Source: Sphingobacterium sp. UGAL515B_05
Lineage (GTDB): Bacteria > Bacteroidota > Bacteroidia > Sphingobacteriales > Sphingobacteriaceae
Assembly (NCBI RefSeq): GCF_033097525.1
Contig: NZ_CP109907.1
Span: 5,332,001-5,396,000 of the forward strand
Length of the DNA stretch: 64,000 nucleotides
Reading direction: 5' to 3'
How positions within the stretch are numbered: position 1 is the stretch's first letter; every line of letters starts with the position of its first letter. The notes under the pieces are model-generated. The model ran no database searches. It was not told the origin of the DNA and worked only from the letters and a program-made list of their open reading frames with translations. The position numbers and the translations under genes were made by a program. Below, one piece after another: positions 50,491 to 60,211 of this stretch.

Positions 50491-51681
50491 ATGATATCTT
50501 TAAAAATAACGCTGTCAACAGTTCTTTTCTTATTGATGGCGGCCACTTGTACTTCTCAGATTATTGACCGCGAACTAAAGGATCAAAAGCAAAATACTCA
50601 AAAGGAATTTTTTAAATTTATTAGTGAAATAGAAAGTAAGTTATCGGATTCCACACTAACGACTGAACAACAATTTGCATTGTTCGATCCAATTTTTGAT
50701 TATGCCCATAGAGCGCACGGTAGTTTAACACAACTGCGCAAAAAGTATTTTCAAAAGATACAGCCGCCCCCAGCTGTCCTTAACGCAATTAGGTTTGATG
50801 GACATCCTTCCGAAGAATTGTCAAAAATGCTTGAAAATCCACAATTCACAACTGTGACATTATTGCAATGTTATCGTCCGCTTGAAATAGCCAGACTTAT
50901 CAGTGGAATTATTCAACCTGTGATTTATCAGCAATCGAATACAGGAACAAACGAAGCTACAATAGCTTATACCTTTGGAAATCAAGTGTTCGCTAAACAA
51001 TTAAAAGAGGATATTTGGCAAATTTGGTTAGTAAATAGGCTTTATATGCTTAGGTTTAACCTGAATCTACAAACTATGGTTATCGATCATTCGGAATATA
51101 CGCTGCCCAATAAAGCGGAATATTTACGACTTCAGTTCCCGTTCGTAATTCAGAAGTCAGCCGATGAATTAGAGAAACTCTACCAAGAAATGGACGAAAT
51201 ACGCTGGAACAGCTATTCATCAACAGGTATACAGGAAGTCAGTCCTCAAGAATGGCAAGATACTATTGATAAGCGATTATCGGTTTTTTACCTAAAAAAT
51301 CAGTCTCGTTTCATTAAAGTTCAAAATGAAATACTTAAAGAAACTGGGAAGGGAAACGATTTAGGTGCAAATTGGCAGGAACTAAAACTATCTCCTGATG
51401 AAAATTTAATGGTAGAACAAACATTAAAAAGTAATATACTTCAACCCGACGAAGCTGCACAGCAGCTATTTTCATTTTCAAATGGCATTATCCCTTTTAA
51501 TCAAGATATTGACGAAATTGGAAAAAATGCAATGTCAGGGTTCTTACACTATATAGTTGGCCATGAAAAAGACCAGGTGTGGAAAATTAGATCTTTAGGC
51601 TATTCCATTGCCTTCGAATATACCTGGGATCTAAAACAAGGTCGATTTTCTGAAATAAAAATCTTTAAGAGACAATCATAG
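50491..51681 (+). CDS. Hypothetical secreted protein
   Basis: This 396-residue protein has a signal peptide (about 1-22). A Cys occurs at residue 20 in ATCTSQ, so lipidation is possible. The mature protein is helical and Gln/Glu-rich (ESKLSDSTLTTEQQFALF, QPPPAVLNAIRFDGHP). It contains no domain I recognise. It lies alone and convergent with the HxlR gene. Confidence 0.6.
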   Translation: MISLKITLSTVLFLLMAATCTSQIIDRELKDQKQNTQKEFFKFISEIESKLSDSTLTTEQQFALFDPIFDYAHRAHGSLTQLRKKYFQKIQPPPAVLNAIRFDGHPSEELSKMLENPQFTTVTLLQCYRPLEIARLISGIIQPVIYQQSNTGTNEATIAYTFGNQVFAKQLKEDIWQIWLVNRLYMLRFNLNLQTMVIDHSEYTLPNKAEYLRLQFPFVIQKSADELEKLYQEMDEIRWNSYSSTGIQEVSPQEWQDTIDKRLSVFYLKNQSRFIKVQNEILKETGKGNDLGANWQELKLSPDENLMVEQTLKSNILQPDEAAQQLFSFSNGIIPFNQDIDEIGKNAMSGFLHYIVGHEKDQVWKIRSLGYSIAFEYTWDLKQGRFSEIKIFKRQS

Positions 51682-51759
51682 TGTAAATTTCCATTGCGCC
51701 CATAATAATCTTTTTTAATCTAGGTATTGATAAAAAAATTACAGGAAACAACGTTGCCG

Positions 51760-52113
51760 TTACGTTATCATTTTATGCTTGGCGCCCCATTTTTCCAATT
51801 GACACCAAATAGGGATAAGTTCTGCCGCAATCTCAGTCAATTGATATTCCACTCGGGGCGGCACTTCTGCATAAGCAATCCTTTTAACAAGTCCTTGCTT
51901 TTCCAATTCTTTGAGCTGCAAGGTGAGCATGCGATCGGTAATCCCTGTAATCAATTGTTTAATTTCACCAAACCGCAACTTTCCATGCTGCAATTTAGCA
52001 AGTATCAGCAGCTTCCATCGGCCGCCGATTTTACATACAGCATATGCTAAATCACATTCAATAATATACTGTTCATTAATCCTATTTGTCGAATTTTCTT
52101 TTCGTTTTCCCAT
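51760..52113 (-). CDS. HxlR-family transcriptional regulator
   Basis: This 117-residue protein is a DUF24/HxlR winged helix: CDLAYAVCKIGGRWKLLILAKL, LRFGEIKQLITGITDRMLTLQLKELEKQGLVKRIAYAEVPPRVEYQLTEIAAEL. HxlR proteins respond to electrophiles or oxidants through a conserved N-terminal Cys, here Cys20 and Cys27. The DoxX gene 1.6 kb away, with paired palindromes nearby, is a possible target; this is inference. Confidence 0.88.
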   Translation of the reverse strand: MGKRKENSTNRINEQYIIECDLAYAVCKIGGRWKLLILAKLQHGKLRFGEIKQLITGITDRMLTLQLKELEKQGLVKRIAYAEVPPRVEYQLTEIAAELIPIWCQLEKWGAKHKMIT

Positions 52114-52375
52114 GATTTAAAATTTCTTTAATAGCGTACAATCCGTTGCAAATAGGGACAAATTTAAAACTTCTACCCTACATCTGTGACACCACATTCG
52201 TCAATAATATGACACAAAACAAGAGGAGATTATAGGCTACAAAGCGTAATAGTCTTTTACTATGAAAATAATTTAACAATGAAATTATGATTACGAAAAA
52301 AAACACCTATTTTAGGTTTTGTAATCCAATTATTTATTCCAGATATGCCTGGTCCAAATTAGTTAAACTTCGAAT

Positions 52376-53644
52376 ATGCTCCAACAGTTCTATGCTTATC
52401 TAAAAATTTTAATGCTATTCATTTTTTTAGATCTTTTAATCTTCTTAAGAATTCGGACATTGTCAATTTGGAAATCCAATCCAAAGCTACTAAACATAGT
52501 CTGGTGGTCTGTCAGTATACTTTCCTATCTGTGCATATTTCTTAATTTATTTTTTAAATGGACTAGTTTTGAATCTGCCTGCTTCGTGTTTTTTCCGCTT
52601 TCGGCGCTTTTTGGTAAGATAATCTATCTTTTCTTTATCGGTATTGATACTATTGTATATACGTTCAAAATAATTAACAGACATTTTAAAAAAACTAAAT
52701 CTTCGCCGAAACAGGCTGGAAATTTACCGCCTATAAAAAGATCAGATTTTATTGTCAAAAGCGGTCTTCTGCTAGCCAGTGTTCCCATCCTTGCACTTAC
52801 ACGTGGATTTGCCTTCAATTTGTATAAATATCAGGTCAACCACCTCGATTTAATCTTACCTAAGTTACCGAAATCATTTGAAGGAATTACTATAGCGCAA
52901 ATTTCCGATATACATGCAGGTAGTCTATTTAATTCAACTGCTGTAAAAAAAGGGATCGACCTCTTGTTAGCGCAGAAGCCTGACATCATCTTTTTTACAG
53001 GGGATCTAATCAATGATTTTGCTACCGAAATGGAGGACTATTTATCCATATTTGATAAAGTGAAGGCCCCATTAGGCACATTCTCTATACTTGGAAACCA
53101 CGATTATGGAGATTATCATTTTAACAGATATCATTTCTTTGATCAAATGAACTTGACCAGGGAACAAAATCTTTCAAATCTCAAATCCATTCATCAACAA
53201 CTAGGCTGGCAACTACTTCTCAATGAATCGAAAGAACTGATACTGAATAACGAAAAGATTACCATTATAGGCGTCGAAAATTGGGGAACAAATAATCCCA
53301 AAAATTATGGGAATATCGATTTGGCCATGTCTAAAGTAGATAAATCTTCGCCCATCAACTTTATGCTTTCACACGATCCCTCCCATTGGCGCGCGGAGAT
53401 CATACCCAAATATCCCACAATCGACGTCACTTTCAGTGGACACACACATGGGGGACAATTCGGCTATAACAACCCGAATTATCAGTGGAGCCCAGTGAAA
53501 TATGCTTACCGTGAATGGGCCGGCCTATACCGTGAAAAGCATCAGGCATTGTACGTAAATGTTGGATTCGGTTATCTGGATTATCCAAGCCGAGTTGGGA
53601 TACTACCGGAAATCACCATATTTCATCTGAAGAGTAAAGGTTAA
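52376..53644 (+). CDS. Membrane-anchored metallophosphoesterase
   Basis: This 422-residue protein has about four N-terminal membrane segments (1-105) and a further hydrophobic start LLASVPILALTRGF near 135, followed by a calcineurin-like domain. Its motifs are ISDIHAGS, TGDLINDF, LGNHDYGDY, SHDPSHW and SGHTHGGQFG. This is the YkuE-like layout (TM region plus phosphoesterase). The substrate is unknown; related proteins are implicated in lipid or UDP-sugar phosphate hydrolysis. The catalytic domain should face the periplasm. Confidence 0.85.
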   Translation: MLQQFYAYLKILMLFIFLDLLIFLRIRTLSIWKSNPKLLNIVWWSVSILSYLCIFLNLFFKWTSFESACFVFFPLSALFGKIIYLFFIGIDTIVYTFKIINRHFKKTKSSPKQAGNLPPIKRSDFIVKSGLLLASVPILALTRGFAFNLYKYQVNHLDLILPKLPKSFEGITIAQISDIHAGSLFNSTAVKKGIDLLLAQKPDIIFFTGDLINDFATEMEDYLSIFDKVKAPLGTFSILGNHDYGDYHFNRYHFFDQMNLTREQNLSNLKSIHQQLGWQLLLNESKELILNNEKITIIGVENWGTNNPKNYGNIDLAMSKVDKSSPINFMLSHDPSHWRAEIIPKYPTIDVTFSGHTHGGQFGYNNPNYQWSPVKYAYREWAGLYREKHQALYVNVGFGYLDYPSRVGILPEITIFHLKSKG

Positions 53645-53724
53645 AGCATTAAATACTTACTGTTCCTGATGAATCCATAATACAGTGTATATTTTCGGTT
53701 AACTCATTAAATTCATCACAGTTT

Positions 53725-54117
53725 TCAACACGATTTCAAATCAAATTTCCTATCGGCTGGTCTGAAATACCAAGAAGTAGCAATTAGAATAATATATAAT
53801 AGTGCTGGAGCCATTAAAGCGAAAGAATCTCCCGATGCAATATGTGAACACAAAGCACCAGTAGCGGTAAAGAAAATACCCGCATATGCCCATTCTTTCC
53901 AGAGCGGCCTTTTGGGCCAAAGCAAGGCAACCACGGCTAAAAGCTTCCAGATCCCAAGTAAAGGAAGTATATAACTAGGATATCCCAAATGAGTAACATT
54001 TTGTATCCCACCTGCTCCTTCCGTTTGAATTTTAAAAATCTGTATGATAGCAGTTGACAATAATCCTACAGCTAACCATACGGTTGCTATCCAATAAATT
54101 ATCCTATTTCTTTTCAT
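53725..54117 (-). CDS. DoxX-family membrane protein
   Basis: This 130-residue protein has four hydrophobic segments and the DoxX-like pattern (VTHLGYPSYILPLLGIWKLLAVVALL, then EWAYAGIFFTATGAL and SGDSFALMAPALLYIILIA). Members are oxidoreductase-associated membrane proteins with an uncertain role. Its promoter region contains two near-identical palindromes that probably bind a regulator, perhaps HxlR-type. Confidence 0.8.
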   Translation of the reverse strand: MKRNRIIYWIATVWLAVGLLSTAIIQIFKIQTEGAGGIQNVTHLGYPSYILPLLGIWKLLAVVALLWPKRPLWKEWAYAGIFFTATGALCSHIASGDSFALMAPALLYIILIATSWYFRPADRKFDLKSC

Positions 54118-54245
54118 AATGCTATGATTTAATTATTATACTGTTAATTACTTCACGTTAATAGTCACCGCTTCTATATTCAACACTTGGTCTTATTCTT
54201 ATTTCCTAAAATATGCGAGGTCTTTTACCGACCGCTCCTTGTTAT

Positions 54246-54287
54246 GTAGTTATTTGACTACAAATATAAGTGTAGCTATTTAACTAC
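54246..54287. promoter_or_regulatory. Twin operator-like palindromes upstream of DoxX and macrodomain genes
   Basis: GTAGTTATTTGACTAC (54246-54261) and GTAGCTATTTAACTAC (54272-54287) are near-identical palindromes with centres 26 bp apart. They lie in the divergent intergenic region, 129 bp upstream of DoxX and 114 bp upstream of the macrodomain gene. The second is part of a hairpin ending in a T run (to about 54303). Confidence 0.6.
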
Positions 54288-54377
54288 ACTTATATTTTTT
54301 TTATTTTTTTACCTGAGACATTAACTTCAATGGCTATCCCCCTAATACACTGATTAGACCTGCTATTTTATTTTTCA

Positions 54378-54385
54378 TATCTTTG
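54378..54385 (+). promoter_or_regulatory. Candidate -7 element of the macrodomain gene
   Basis: TATCTTTG matches TAnnTTTG and lies 17 bp before the ATG. No good -33 element is visible. Confidence 0.5.
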
Positions 54386-54401
54386 AATTAAGATTAATCT
54401 T

Positions 54402-54935
54402 ATGTCACATAATACCGATAAAATAACCGTAGTAAAGGGCGATATAATAAAAATTGCAGTCGATGTTATTGTAAATGCTGCCAACACGTCGTTACTTGGA
54501 GGTGGAGGTGTAGATGGCGCTATTCATCGCGCCGGTGGGCCGGAAATTCTGGAAGGATGCCGTAACATTGTTGCTAAACAAGGAGGCTGCAAGGTCGGTG
54601 AAGCCGTCATTACAACTGCAGGCAAGCTAGCCGCTAAATATGTAATTCATACAGTTGGCCCTGTGTGGAATGGAGGGAAAAATCACGATATTGAAAAATT
54701 AGAAAGCTGTTATTATAATGCACTCAAATTAGCTGTAGAGAATGGTTGCCATTCGATCGCCTTTCCCAATATCAGTACGGGGATTTACAGATTCCCAAAA
54801 GAACTAGCTGCTCAACTATCCATCCGCGTCATTACGCAGTTTCTGATGGCGGATACAACACTTACGGAAGTCAAAATAGTATGTTTTGACGATGATAACT
54901 TCCGGCTGATCAATCAACTAGTAATGCAAGCCTAG
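54402..54935 (+). CDS. ymdB: Macrodomain ADP-ribose hydrolase
   Basis: This 177-residue protein is a single MacroD-type domain: KGDIIKIAVDVIVNAANTSLLGGGGVDGAIHRAGG at the start, GEAVITTAGKLAAKYVIHTVGP and FPNISTGIYRFP at the phosphate loop. It hydrolyses O-acetyl-ADP-ribose or removes ADP-ribose from proteins. It has a -7 promoter element 17 bp upstream and lies opposite a DoxX gene with paired palindromes. Confidence 0.88.
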   Translation: MSHNTDKITVVKGDIIKIAVDVIVNAANTSLLGGGGVDGAIHRAGGPEILEGCRNIVAKQGGCKVGEAVITTAGKLAAKYVIHTVGPVWNGGKNHDIEKLESCYYNALKLAVENGCHSIAFPNISTGIYRFPKELAAQLSIRVITQFLMADTTLTEVKIVCFDDDNFRLINQLVMQA

Positions 54936-54947
54936 GGAAAAATTATC

Positions 54948-55421
54948 CTATTCCGTTTCAAATTCCCATATACATTCATAGGAAGGAACAGGCTTTTCGA
55001 TGTGCGGAAATTGCAGTTTTTTGAGCTCCTTAATATTCTCGAAATCTTTATTTAAAAGCAAATAGATGCCTGTGTTCTTACTGATTTCTCCCAAAATTTC
55101 TGGGGTGATCTCTCTTTCTCGACTGTTGGCAGATATGATCATTTTCACAATTTGCTTTCCTGATGAAGTTATATACTGGTTCAGCTTATAGGGCCCCGGA
55201 ATACCATCATTTTCATGAGATTGTCCTGCCAATACGTCATTGATATAGATAGCATAGTCTACATTTCTTATTTCATGATAGAGAAAGTATGATTTTACGA
55301 CTGAGGCTATTCCGCTTTGAGATACTTCAGCAACCTCATCACTTCCCCTATCTTCATCCCTATTGTTACACGACATAAACAACACAACACTGTAGACAGC
55401 AATGACGATAATTTTTTTCAT
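54948..55421 (-). CDS. Hypothetical lipoprotein
   Basis: This 157-residue protein starts at MKKIIVIAVYSVVLFMSC (lipobox LFMSC, Cys18); a longer in-frame start at 55457 adds 12 non-signal residues and is less likely. The mature protein has a globular part of unknown fold (YAIYINDVLAGQSHENDGIPGP, ISKNTGIYLLLNKDFENI). No family is recognised. It lies convergent with the macrodomain gene, 12 bp apart. Confidence 0.6.
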   Translation of the reverse strand: MKKIIVIAVYSVVLFMSCNNRDEDRGSDEVAEVSQSGIASVVKSYFLYHEIRNVDYAIYINDVLAGQSHENDGIPGPYKLNQYITSSGKQIVKMIISANSREREITPEILGEISKNTGIYLLLNKDFENIKELKKLQFPHIEKPVPSYECIWEFETE

Positions 55422-55848
55422 TTCGTATTTTCCCCCTATTTTTAAAAACTGCAGCAATATTCCTTTGACAAAGTTTCGAAGCCAATGTGACCAACAAGTT
55501 AATACCCCAATTTAAGGCCTTAAAACATGAGATTGCGGATGGCTATACAGTTTATTAAGATACAAATTAGTCGGAACAAAAAAGAGCTATCTCGGTTTAT
55601 TTTTTTACAGGAGAAGTAAGAAAATCATAGTTAAATAGCGAGATTAATTTCCCTTCAATTTTATATCAACCATATTATTAATCCATTGGATCAGTATCTG
55701 TTTAAAACATTGGTTATCCAATATCCGGATTAACGTTTTTTGGAAGGAGCAATCATGACTCAGTCCCCTCCCAATACATCATATCGAACAATACCCGCTA
55801 TCAGGCAGTACGCGCCGAGTTGTTTCACCCGGACGACCTTTATGCCCA
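55422..55848. other. Intergenic region, nothing firm
   Basis: A 427-bp stretch with no convincing gene. A short frame near 55754-55858 reads TRYQAVRAELFHPDDLYAHYLK without a start and may be a remnant, but no family is recognised. Confidence 0.4.
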
Positions 55849-57369
55849 CTATTTGAAGATATCCATATTTTCATCGTAGATAGGACTCTTCATATCCAGA
55901 AACTTCAATACACTATGAAATACATGATTTTGCGTCAAAGTTTTATTTGGTTTCAGCTGTTTAGAGTTATCAGATACCCACACGATAAAAGGAATTTCGT
56001 ATTGTTCTTTTGGAGCGATACTCATTGGCAAGCCATGCATATAGAGGTTATTTTCACCTAATGATTCCCCATGATCCGAGACGAAAAACATGGCACTGTT
56101 ATATTCCTTCAAATTCTTTAGATCCTCAATCAGATTATGCAAAATATAATCTGTATAAACAATGGTATTATCATAAGCATTTATCAATTCTTCTTTAGAA
56201 CAGTTCCCTAGCTCCACACTATTACACACAGGCTTAAACTTTTCGAATTGAGCGGGATATTTCTTGCTATATGTTGGTCCATGGCTTGTACTTGTATGAA
56301 GGACAACAAAAATTTTATCCTTTTTACTCGCTGATATCCTTTCTTTTAAGCCAGTTAAAAGTACCTCATCGTAAGCACATCCTTCGCCTTTGCAGGTTGT
56401 GGCGAGTTGATCGCTTGTTTCATATTCTTTAATATGTACCGGTGGCTCTCCCCAATTACTTGTTCGCCATATCACATCGACATCATTTCTGTAAAGGTAA
56501 TTTGGCAGGATTTCGTACAAATCATCCGTATTTTTATGCTCCAATATACATTTTACTCCTGCTGTCGTATAGGTAGAGCAAGAAGTTGCATCAAAATGAT
56601 AAAGATTTGGTGTCTTTGAAAGCAGAGGATTTGTATTCTTCTTATAGCCATACAACGAAAAATTATCCCTTCGAGCGGATTCACCGATAACAAGTACAAC
56701 TACTGTCTTTTTGTGGTCAGTTATCGTCGCATCAGGCAATAAAATCTCTTTCTTATTTTTTTGATATTCATGAATATAAAAGCGTGAAATATTGACGGTA
56801 TAAGACCAAGGCATGGCAAGTGCACCCAAAGTCTTTGAATTCTTATCGATCCAAAGCCAGTTACTTGCATTGGCAAATATCAAAATGACAATAAATAACA
56901 ATGAAACGGAGGAAGTGATAAAAAACTTCCTTGGTTTATCCTTTACTATTTTAGCTTTAATGATGAAGATACTGGGTATAATACCAAGAAACACGAGATA
57001 GATGATCAGTTTCAGGGAAAAGAAACCACTAGACTCGGAGTATCGCGTATTCAATATATTACCGATCATCGTTTCATCTAAAATAACGCTATACGTATTC
57101 ACAAAATAAACAGCGACTGAATTGATTAGAAAAAACAATACAAGTATAGCTTTCCCGAAACGACGAGAAAGGGAAAAAAATAGATAAAGTACAAAGGCAT
57201 TCATGGTCAGCATCAAAACCATCAAACTACCGATCAGAACAATTCCGCCAAAACTCTTATAATCAATATTATTAAATACAAAAGTATAAAATGGAAAATG
57301 GAAGAATATAAAATTCAACACACTCATGAATATAACAAAATGGACTATTTTTAAGCTATTTTTTAGCAT
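55849..57369 (-). CDS. eptA: Phosphoethanolamine-lipid A transferase (EptA-like)
   Basis: This 506-residue protein has five N-terminal membrane segments (about 1-170) and a periplasmic sulfatase-like domain: VVLVIGESARRDNFSLYGY (Glu230 as metal ligand), CSTYT (Thr268 as the nucleophile) and SDHGESLGENNLYMHG near residue 430. It adds phosphoethanolamine to lipid A, lowering cationic peptide and polymyxin binding. The gene overlaps the PAP2 gene by 14 bp and the two are one operon. Confidence 0.85.
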   Translation of the reverse strand: MLKNSLKIVHFVIFMSVLNFIFFHFPFYTFVFNNIDYKSFGGIVLIGSLMVLMLTMNAFVLYLFFSLSRRFGKAILVLFFLINSVAVYFVNTYSVILDETMIGNILNTRYSESSGFFSLKLIIYLVFLGIIPSIFIIKAKIVKDKPRKFFITSSVSLLFIVILIFANASNWLWIDKNSKTLGALAMPWSYTVNISRFYIHEYQKNKKEILLPDATITDHKKTVVVLVIGESARRDNFSLYGYKKNTNPLLSKTPNLYHFDATSCSTYTTAGVKCILEHKNTDDLYEILPNYLYRNDVDVIWRTSNWGEPPVHIKEYETSDQLATTCKGEGCAYDEVLLTGLKERISASKKDKIFVVLHTSTSHGPTYSKKYPAQFEKFKPVCNSVELGNCSKEELINAYDNTIVYTDYILHNLIEDLKNLKEYNSAMFFVSDHGESLGENNLYMHGLPMSIAPKEQYEIPFIVWVSDNSKQLKPNKTLTQNHVFHSVLKFLDMKSPIYDENMDIFK

Positions 57370-58189
57370 AAATGGTAATGATTTTATAAAGTGTAATAAT
57401 TAAGCAGATAAATGTAAAATAAAATATTAGCAAATTATCATTAATTATTCTATTGACCAATACAATACTGAAAACGAGGAATAATAAAATGAAAATAGGA
57501 TAATACCGTTTATTGCTCACCCAATTCCAAATTTTCAATTCCCGGCTTAGAAAAATACCCAATAGTCCCGAAAGGTATCCTATAATGCAGCCGCTCACAA
57601 CGTCCAATGGATAATGTACTCCCAATGCTACCCGAGATAAAGCTAGTATTAGCCCAAGCGATGTTAAACTCAAAAACCACACTATTTTATAATTTAATCT
57701 TTTAGGGATGAAAGCGTACATGATGACAGTCAATGTGGTAAATATGGTAATGGAATGACCGGAAGGTAGACTATTGTGACCAAGGAGCATCTTCCCTGTA
57801 ATCAAAAAACTAGTATGGTTAAATACTACGGCAGGTCGCGGAACAGCAAATATAAGTTTTAACAAGACTGAAAAGAGAGCCGAAATAAAAGATGCCGATA
57901 GCAGTGCTTCCCATAATTTGGGGCCATATAATACAAAAACACTCAAAAGCGACAGGCTAATTAAGCAATCTCCAAACTGTGTAAAGTTAGATTCAAGATT
58001 GGGATATTGCCCCAGGTAAGCGTTTATGGCGAAAAAACTGTTCTTCTGTATTCCCGTATAACCATGAATACTTAATGCTTTATTGAAATATAGAAATACT
58101 ACAAGTAAAACTAATAGAAGAATAGGCAGAAAGAATAATGATTTTCTAAGCCTAGCATAATTATTTATTATCGTCGTATTGATATCCAT
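57356..58189 (-). CDS. PAP2-family lipid phosphatase, possible LpxE-type
   Basis: This 277-residue membrane protein has the three PAP2 motifs: K-x6-RP (Lys111 to Pro119), PSGH (142-145) and SRVALGVHYPLD (Ser185-Asp196). It probably removes a phosphate from lipid A or undecaprenyl diphosphate. Being translationally coupled (14-bp overlap) with an eptA-like gene mirrors the LpxE-EptA order known in Helicobacter pylori, where dephosphorylation precedes phosphoethanolamine addition. A lipid A 1-phosphatase role is inferred from this. Confidence 0.82.
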   Translation of the reverse strand: MDINTTIINNYARLRKSLFFLPILLLVLLVVFLYFNKALSIHGYTGIQKNSFFAINAYLGQYPNLESNFTQFGDCLISLSLLSVFVLYGPKLWEALLSASFISALFSVLLKLIFAVPRPAVVFNHTSFLITGKMLLGHNSLPSGHSITIFTTLTVIMYAFIPKRLNYKIVWFLSLTSLGLILALSRVALGVHYPLDVVSGCIIGYLSGLLGIFLSRELKIWNWVSNKRYYPIFILLFLVFSIVLVNRIINDNLLIFYFTFICLIITLYKIITIYAKK

Positions 58190-58347
58190 CTTGCACTCGT
58201 CTTTTTAATCGAGTAAAGAACGGATTGAATTTTGTAGAAATTTAGAACTCGAAGTTCAGACAAGATGCAGCGATACAAGTAACCGGCATTCAATATTTAG
58301 CTCAGCCTAATGCTGGAGCATAAAGATTAAATGCCAGTTTCTGCTCC

Positions 58348-58725
58348 TTAGAGCTTGCCTCGTAATTGAGAAAAAGCATTGATAACCAAAGTCGGCTCCT
58401 CAAGCATAATATTATGACCGGATGCTGTTGTCGACAGGTGGATAAAATCGCTTGTGTTCGTTTTCAGTAATTCATGGGCATCAAACCAATCCTGACGTGT
58501 TTTACCATAAGCCTCGTCAGAAGCATTGTTTGCTTGATCTTTTTTCATACTCGTTATGGCGACAACTGGGATATGTGGCAGCATACCTTGTAAGGCACCG
58601 CCGACGAAAGAAACGATATACACAAGACTTTTATTAATAAGGATGCTGCCATGGGCTTCGATATGATCTTCGTAATAATTGAGTTGCTTCTGGGTCATCA
58701 ACACATATTTTTTGTACTGGATCAA
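58348..58725 (-). pseudogene. Alpha/beta-hydrolase C-terminal remnant
   Basis: The frame encodes the C-terminal part of an alpha/beta hydrolase: HIPVVAITSMKKDQANNAS, then QDWFDAHELLKTNTSDFIH and TASGHNIMLEEPTLVINAF, in which the SGHNI His is the usual catalytic one. There is no nucleophile elbow and no convincing start; its upstream end runs into the end of the oxidoreductase gene. I read it as a 5'-deleted gene. Confidence 0.55.
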
Positions 58726-59989
58726 AAATCAAAGGACGATTTAACTTCATGGATAAGTTGGCCAAAATACAACTTGCTGTGGAGATATACCCCTCTTCAA
58801 TATCCGCTACAGGGAGATGATTATTTTCAATTGCCGATAAAAGGTCAAGCATATGTTGTCTCGTTGCAGGAGCTGTATGCAATTCGATTCGGTGCTCCAT
58901 CAAATCTTTAGGGAACTTCTCCTTTTCTAAGATAACATCCTGTCGAATGGGCTTGCCTTCTCCGATTGGAATAAATTCATATTTCATCACACTTCCCTTT
59001 AAGGTACCCTTGTCACCATATATCACAAATGCCCAAGGGTATTCAGGGTCTGCTGCTGCCCCCCAGGTTCTATGTTGCCAGACACAATTAAGATCTTCGT
59101 ATTCAAATAAGGCTGTCTGCGTATCCGCGATCGTCGATTTCCCTTCTTTTTGAACATAAATCCCTCCTTTAGCGCTCACACTTTTTGGCCATTTAAGCTG
59201 CAGAAGCCAACGCACCGTATCAAACATATGCATTCCCATATCCCCGGTTATTCCATTCCCATAGGCCATAAAAGTTCGCCACCAGCCACCATGAGGCAAA
59301 CCATCATAAGCCCGCAGAGGTGCTGGACCCGTCCAAAGTTCGTAATCCAGGAAATCTGGAACCGGCTCGATCGGTGGATTGCCGTTCTTTCGCATATGAT
59401 AATAGCAGCACATTTCCACATGCGAAATCTTACCAAGTAAGCCACTATCGATCACTCGCTTCTTGGCGTCAATGAGATGGGCTGTACTTCTCCGTTGTGT
59501 TCCCACTTGAACTTTCCGGTTATATTTTCTTGCCGCACGCCATATAGCATCCCCCTCAAGCACATCAACACTGATGGGTTTCTGCAAATAGAGATGAGCA
59601 CCCGAACGCATCGCATCAATAGCCTGTCTGGCGTGCCAGTGATCTGGTGTTCCAATGAGAATTAGATCGAATTTATGACTGGCGAGCATTTCCCTATAAT
59701 CTTTATACAGTTTTGGAACTTTTTTTGAAATTTGACGCTCACTAACCAGCCGTCCAGCTTCCTGCAGCTGATTGTCGTCGACGTCACATAGTGCAACCAC
59801 ATCAACATCACGTACCTGCATTAAACGGAATAAATCACTTTTCCCATACCAACCTGCACCGATCAATCCGACCCGAAAATTTTTAATCGCATCACGAAAT
59901 GAAAGCCCCTTAACTTCTAAGGCTGATAAAGTTAAAACTGCGCCCGCTCCTTGAATAAATTTTCTCCGATTTAGATTGACCATAGCCAT
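58634..59989 (-). CDS. Gfo/Idh/MocA-family oxidoreductase with Tat signal
   Basis: This 451-residue protein begins with a twin-arginine signal (LNRRKFIQGAGAVLTLSAL) and an NAD(P)-binding Rossmann region (FRVGLIGAGWYGKSDLFRLM, VVALCDVDDNQL, YLQKPISVDV with the EKP-like Lys). The C-terminal half has GITGDMGMHMFDTVRWLL. It is an exported oxidoreductase acting on sugars or inositol-like substrates. No sugar operon surrounds it, so the substrate is unknown. Its stop overlaps the hydrolase remnant. Confidence 0.85.
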   Translation of the reverse strand: MAMVNLNRRKFIQGAGAVLTLSALEVKGLSFRDAIKNFRVGLIGAGWYGKSDLFRLMQVRDVDVVALCDVDDNQLQEAGRLVSERQISKKVPKLYKDYREMLASHKFDLILIGTPDHWHARQAIDAMRSGAHLYLQKPISVDVLEGDAIWRAARKYNRKVQVGTQRRSTAHLIDAKKRVIDSGLLGKISHVEMCCYYHMRKNGNPPIEPVPDFLDYELWTGPAPLRAYDGLPHGGWWRTFMAYGNGITGDMGMHMFDTVRWLLQLKWPKSVSAKGGIYVQKEGKSTIADTQTALFEYEDLNCVWQHRTWGAAADPEYPWAFVIYGDKGTLKGSVMKYEFIPIGEGKPIRQDVILEKEKFPKDLMEHRIELHTAPATRQHMLDLLSAIENNHLPVADIEEGYISTASCILANLSMKLNRPLIFDPVQKICVDDPEATQLLRRSYRSPWQHPY

Positions 59990-60211
59990 AATTCATTGGT
60001 TTATTGCTTAATATAATAAAAATAAGAAATAAACAATAAAATATTGCATCAACAATTCCAATTATAGGGTGGATAATTGGGAAATTACGAAAGGAAAGGC
60101 TCGGAAGATATGGTTTTTATACGAATATCGGTGGTTGGGGAATGGAATAAATCTAAATGATGGACTAAGTCCCGGCTTTGGCTAAAGGTTCCGGGACCTA
60201 GTCAATTTTTC

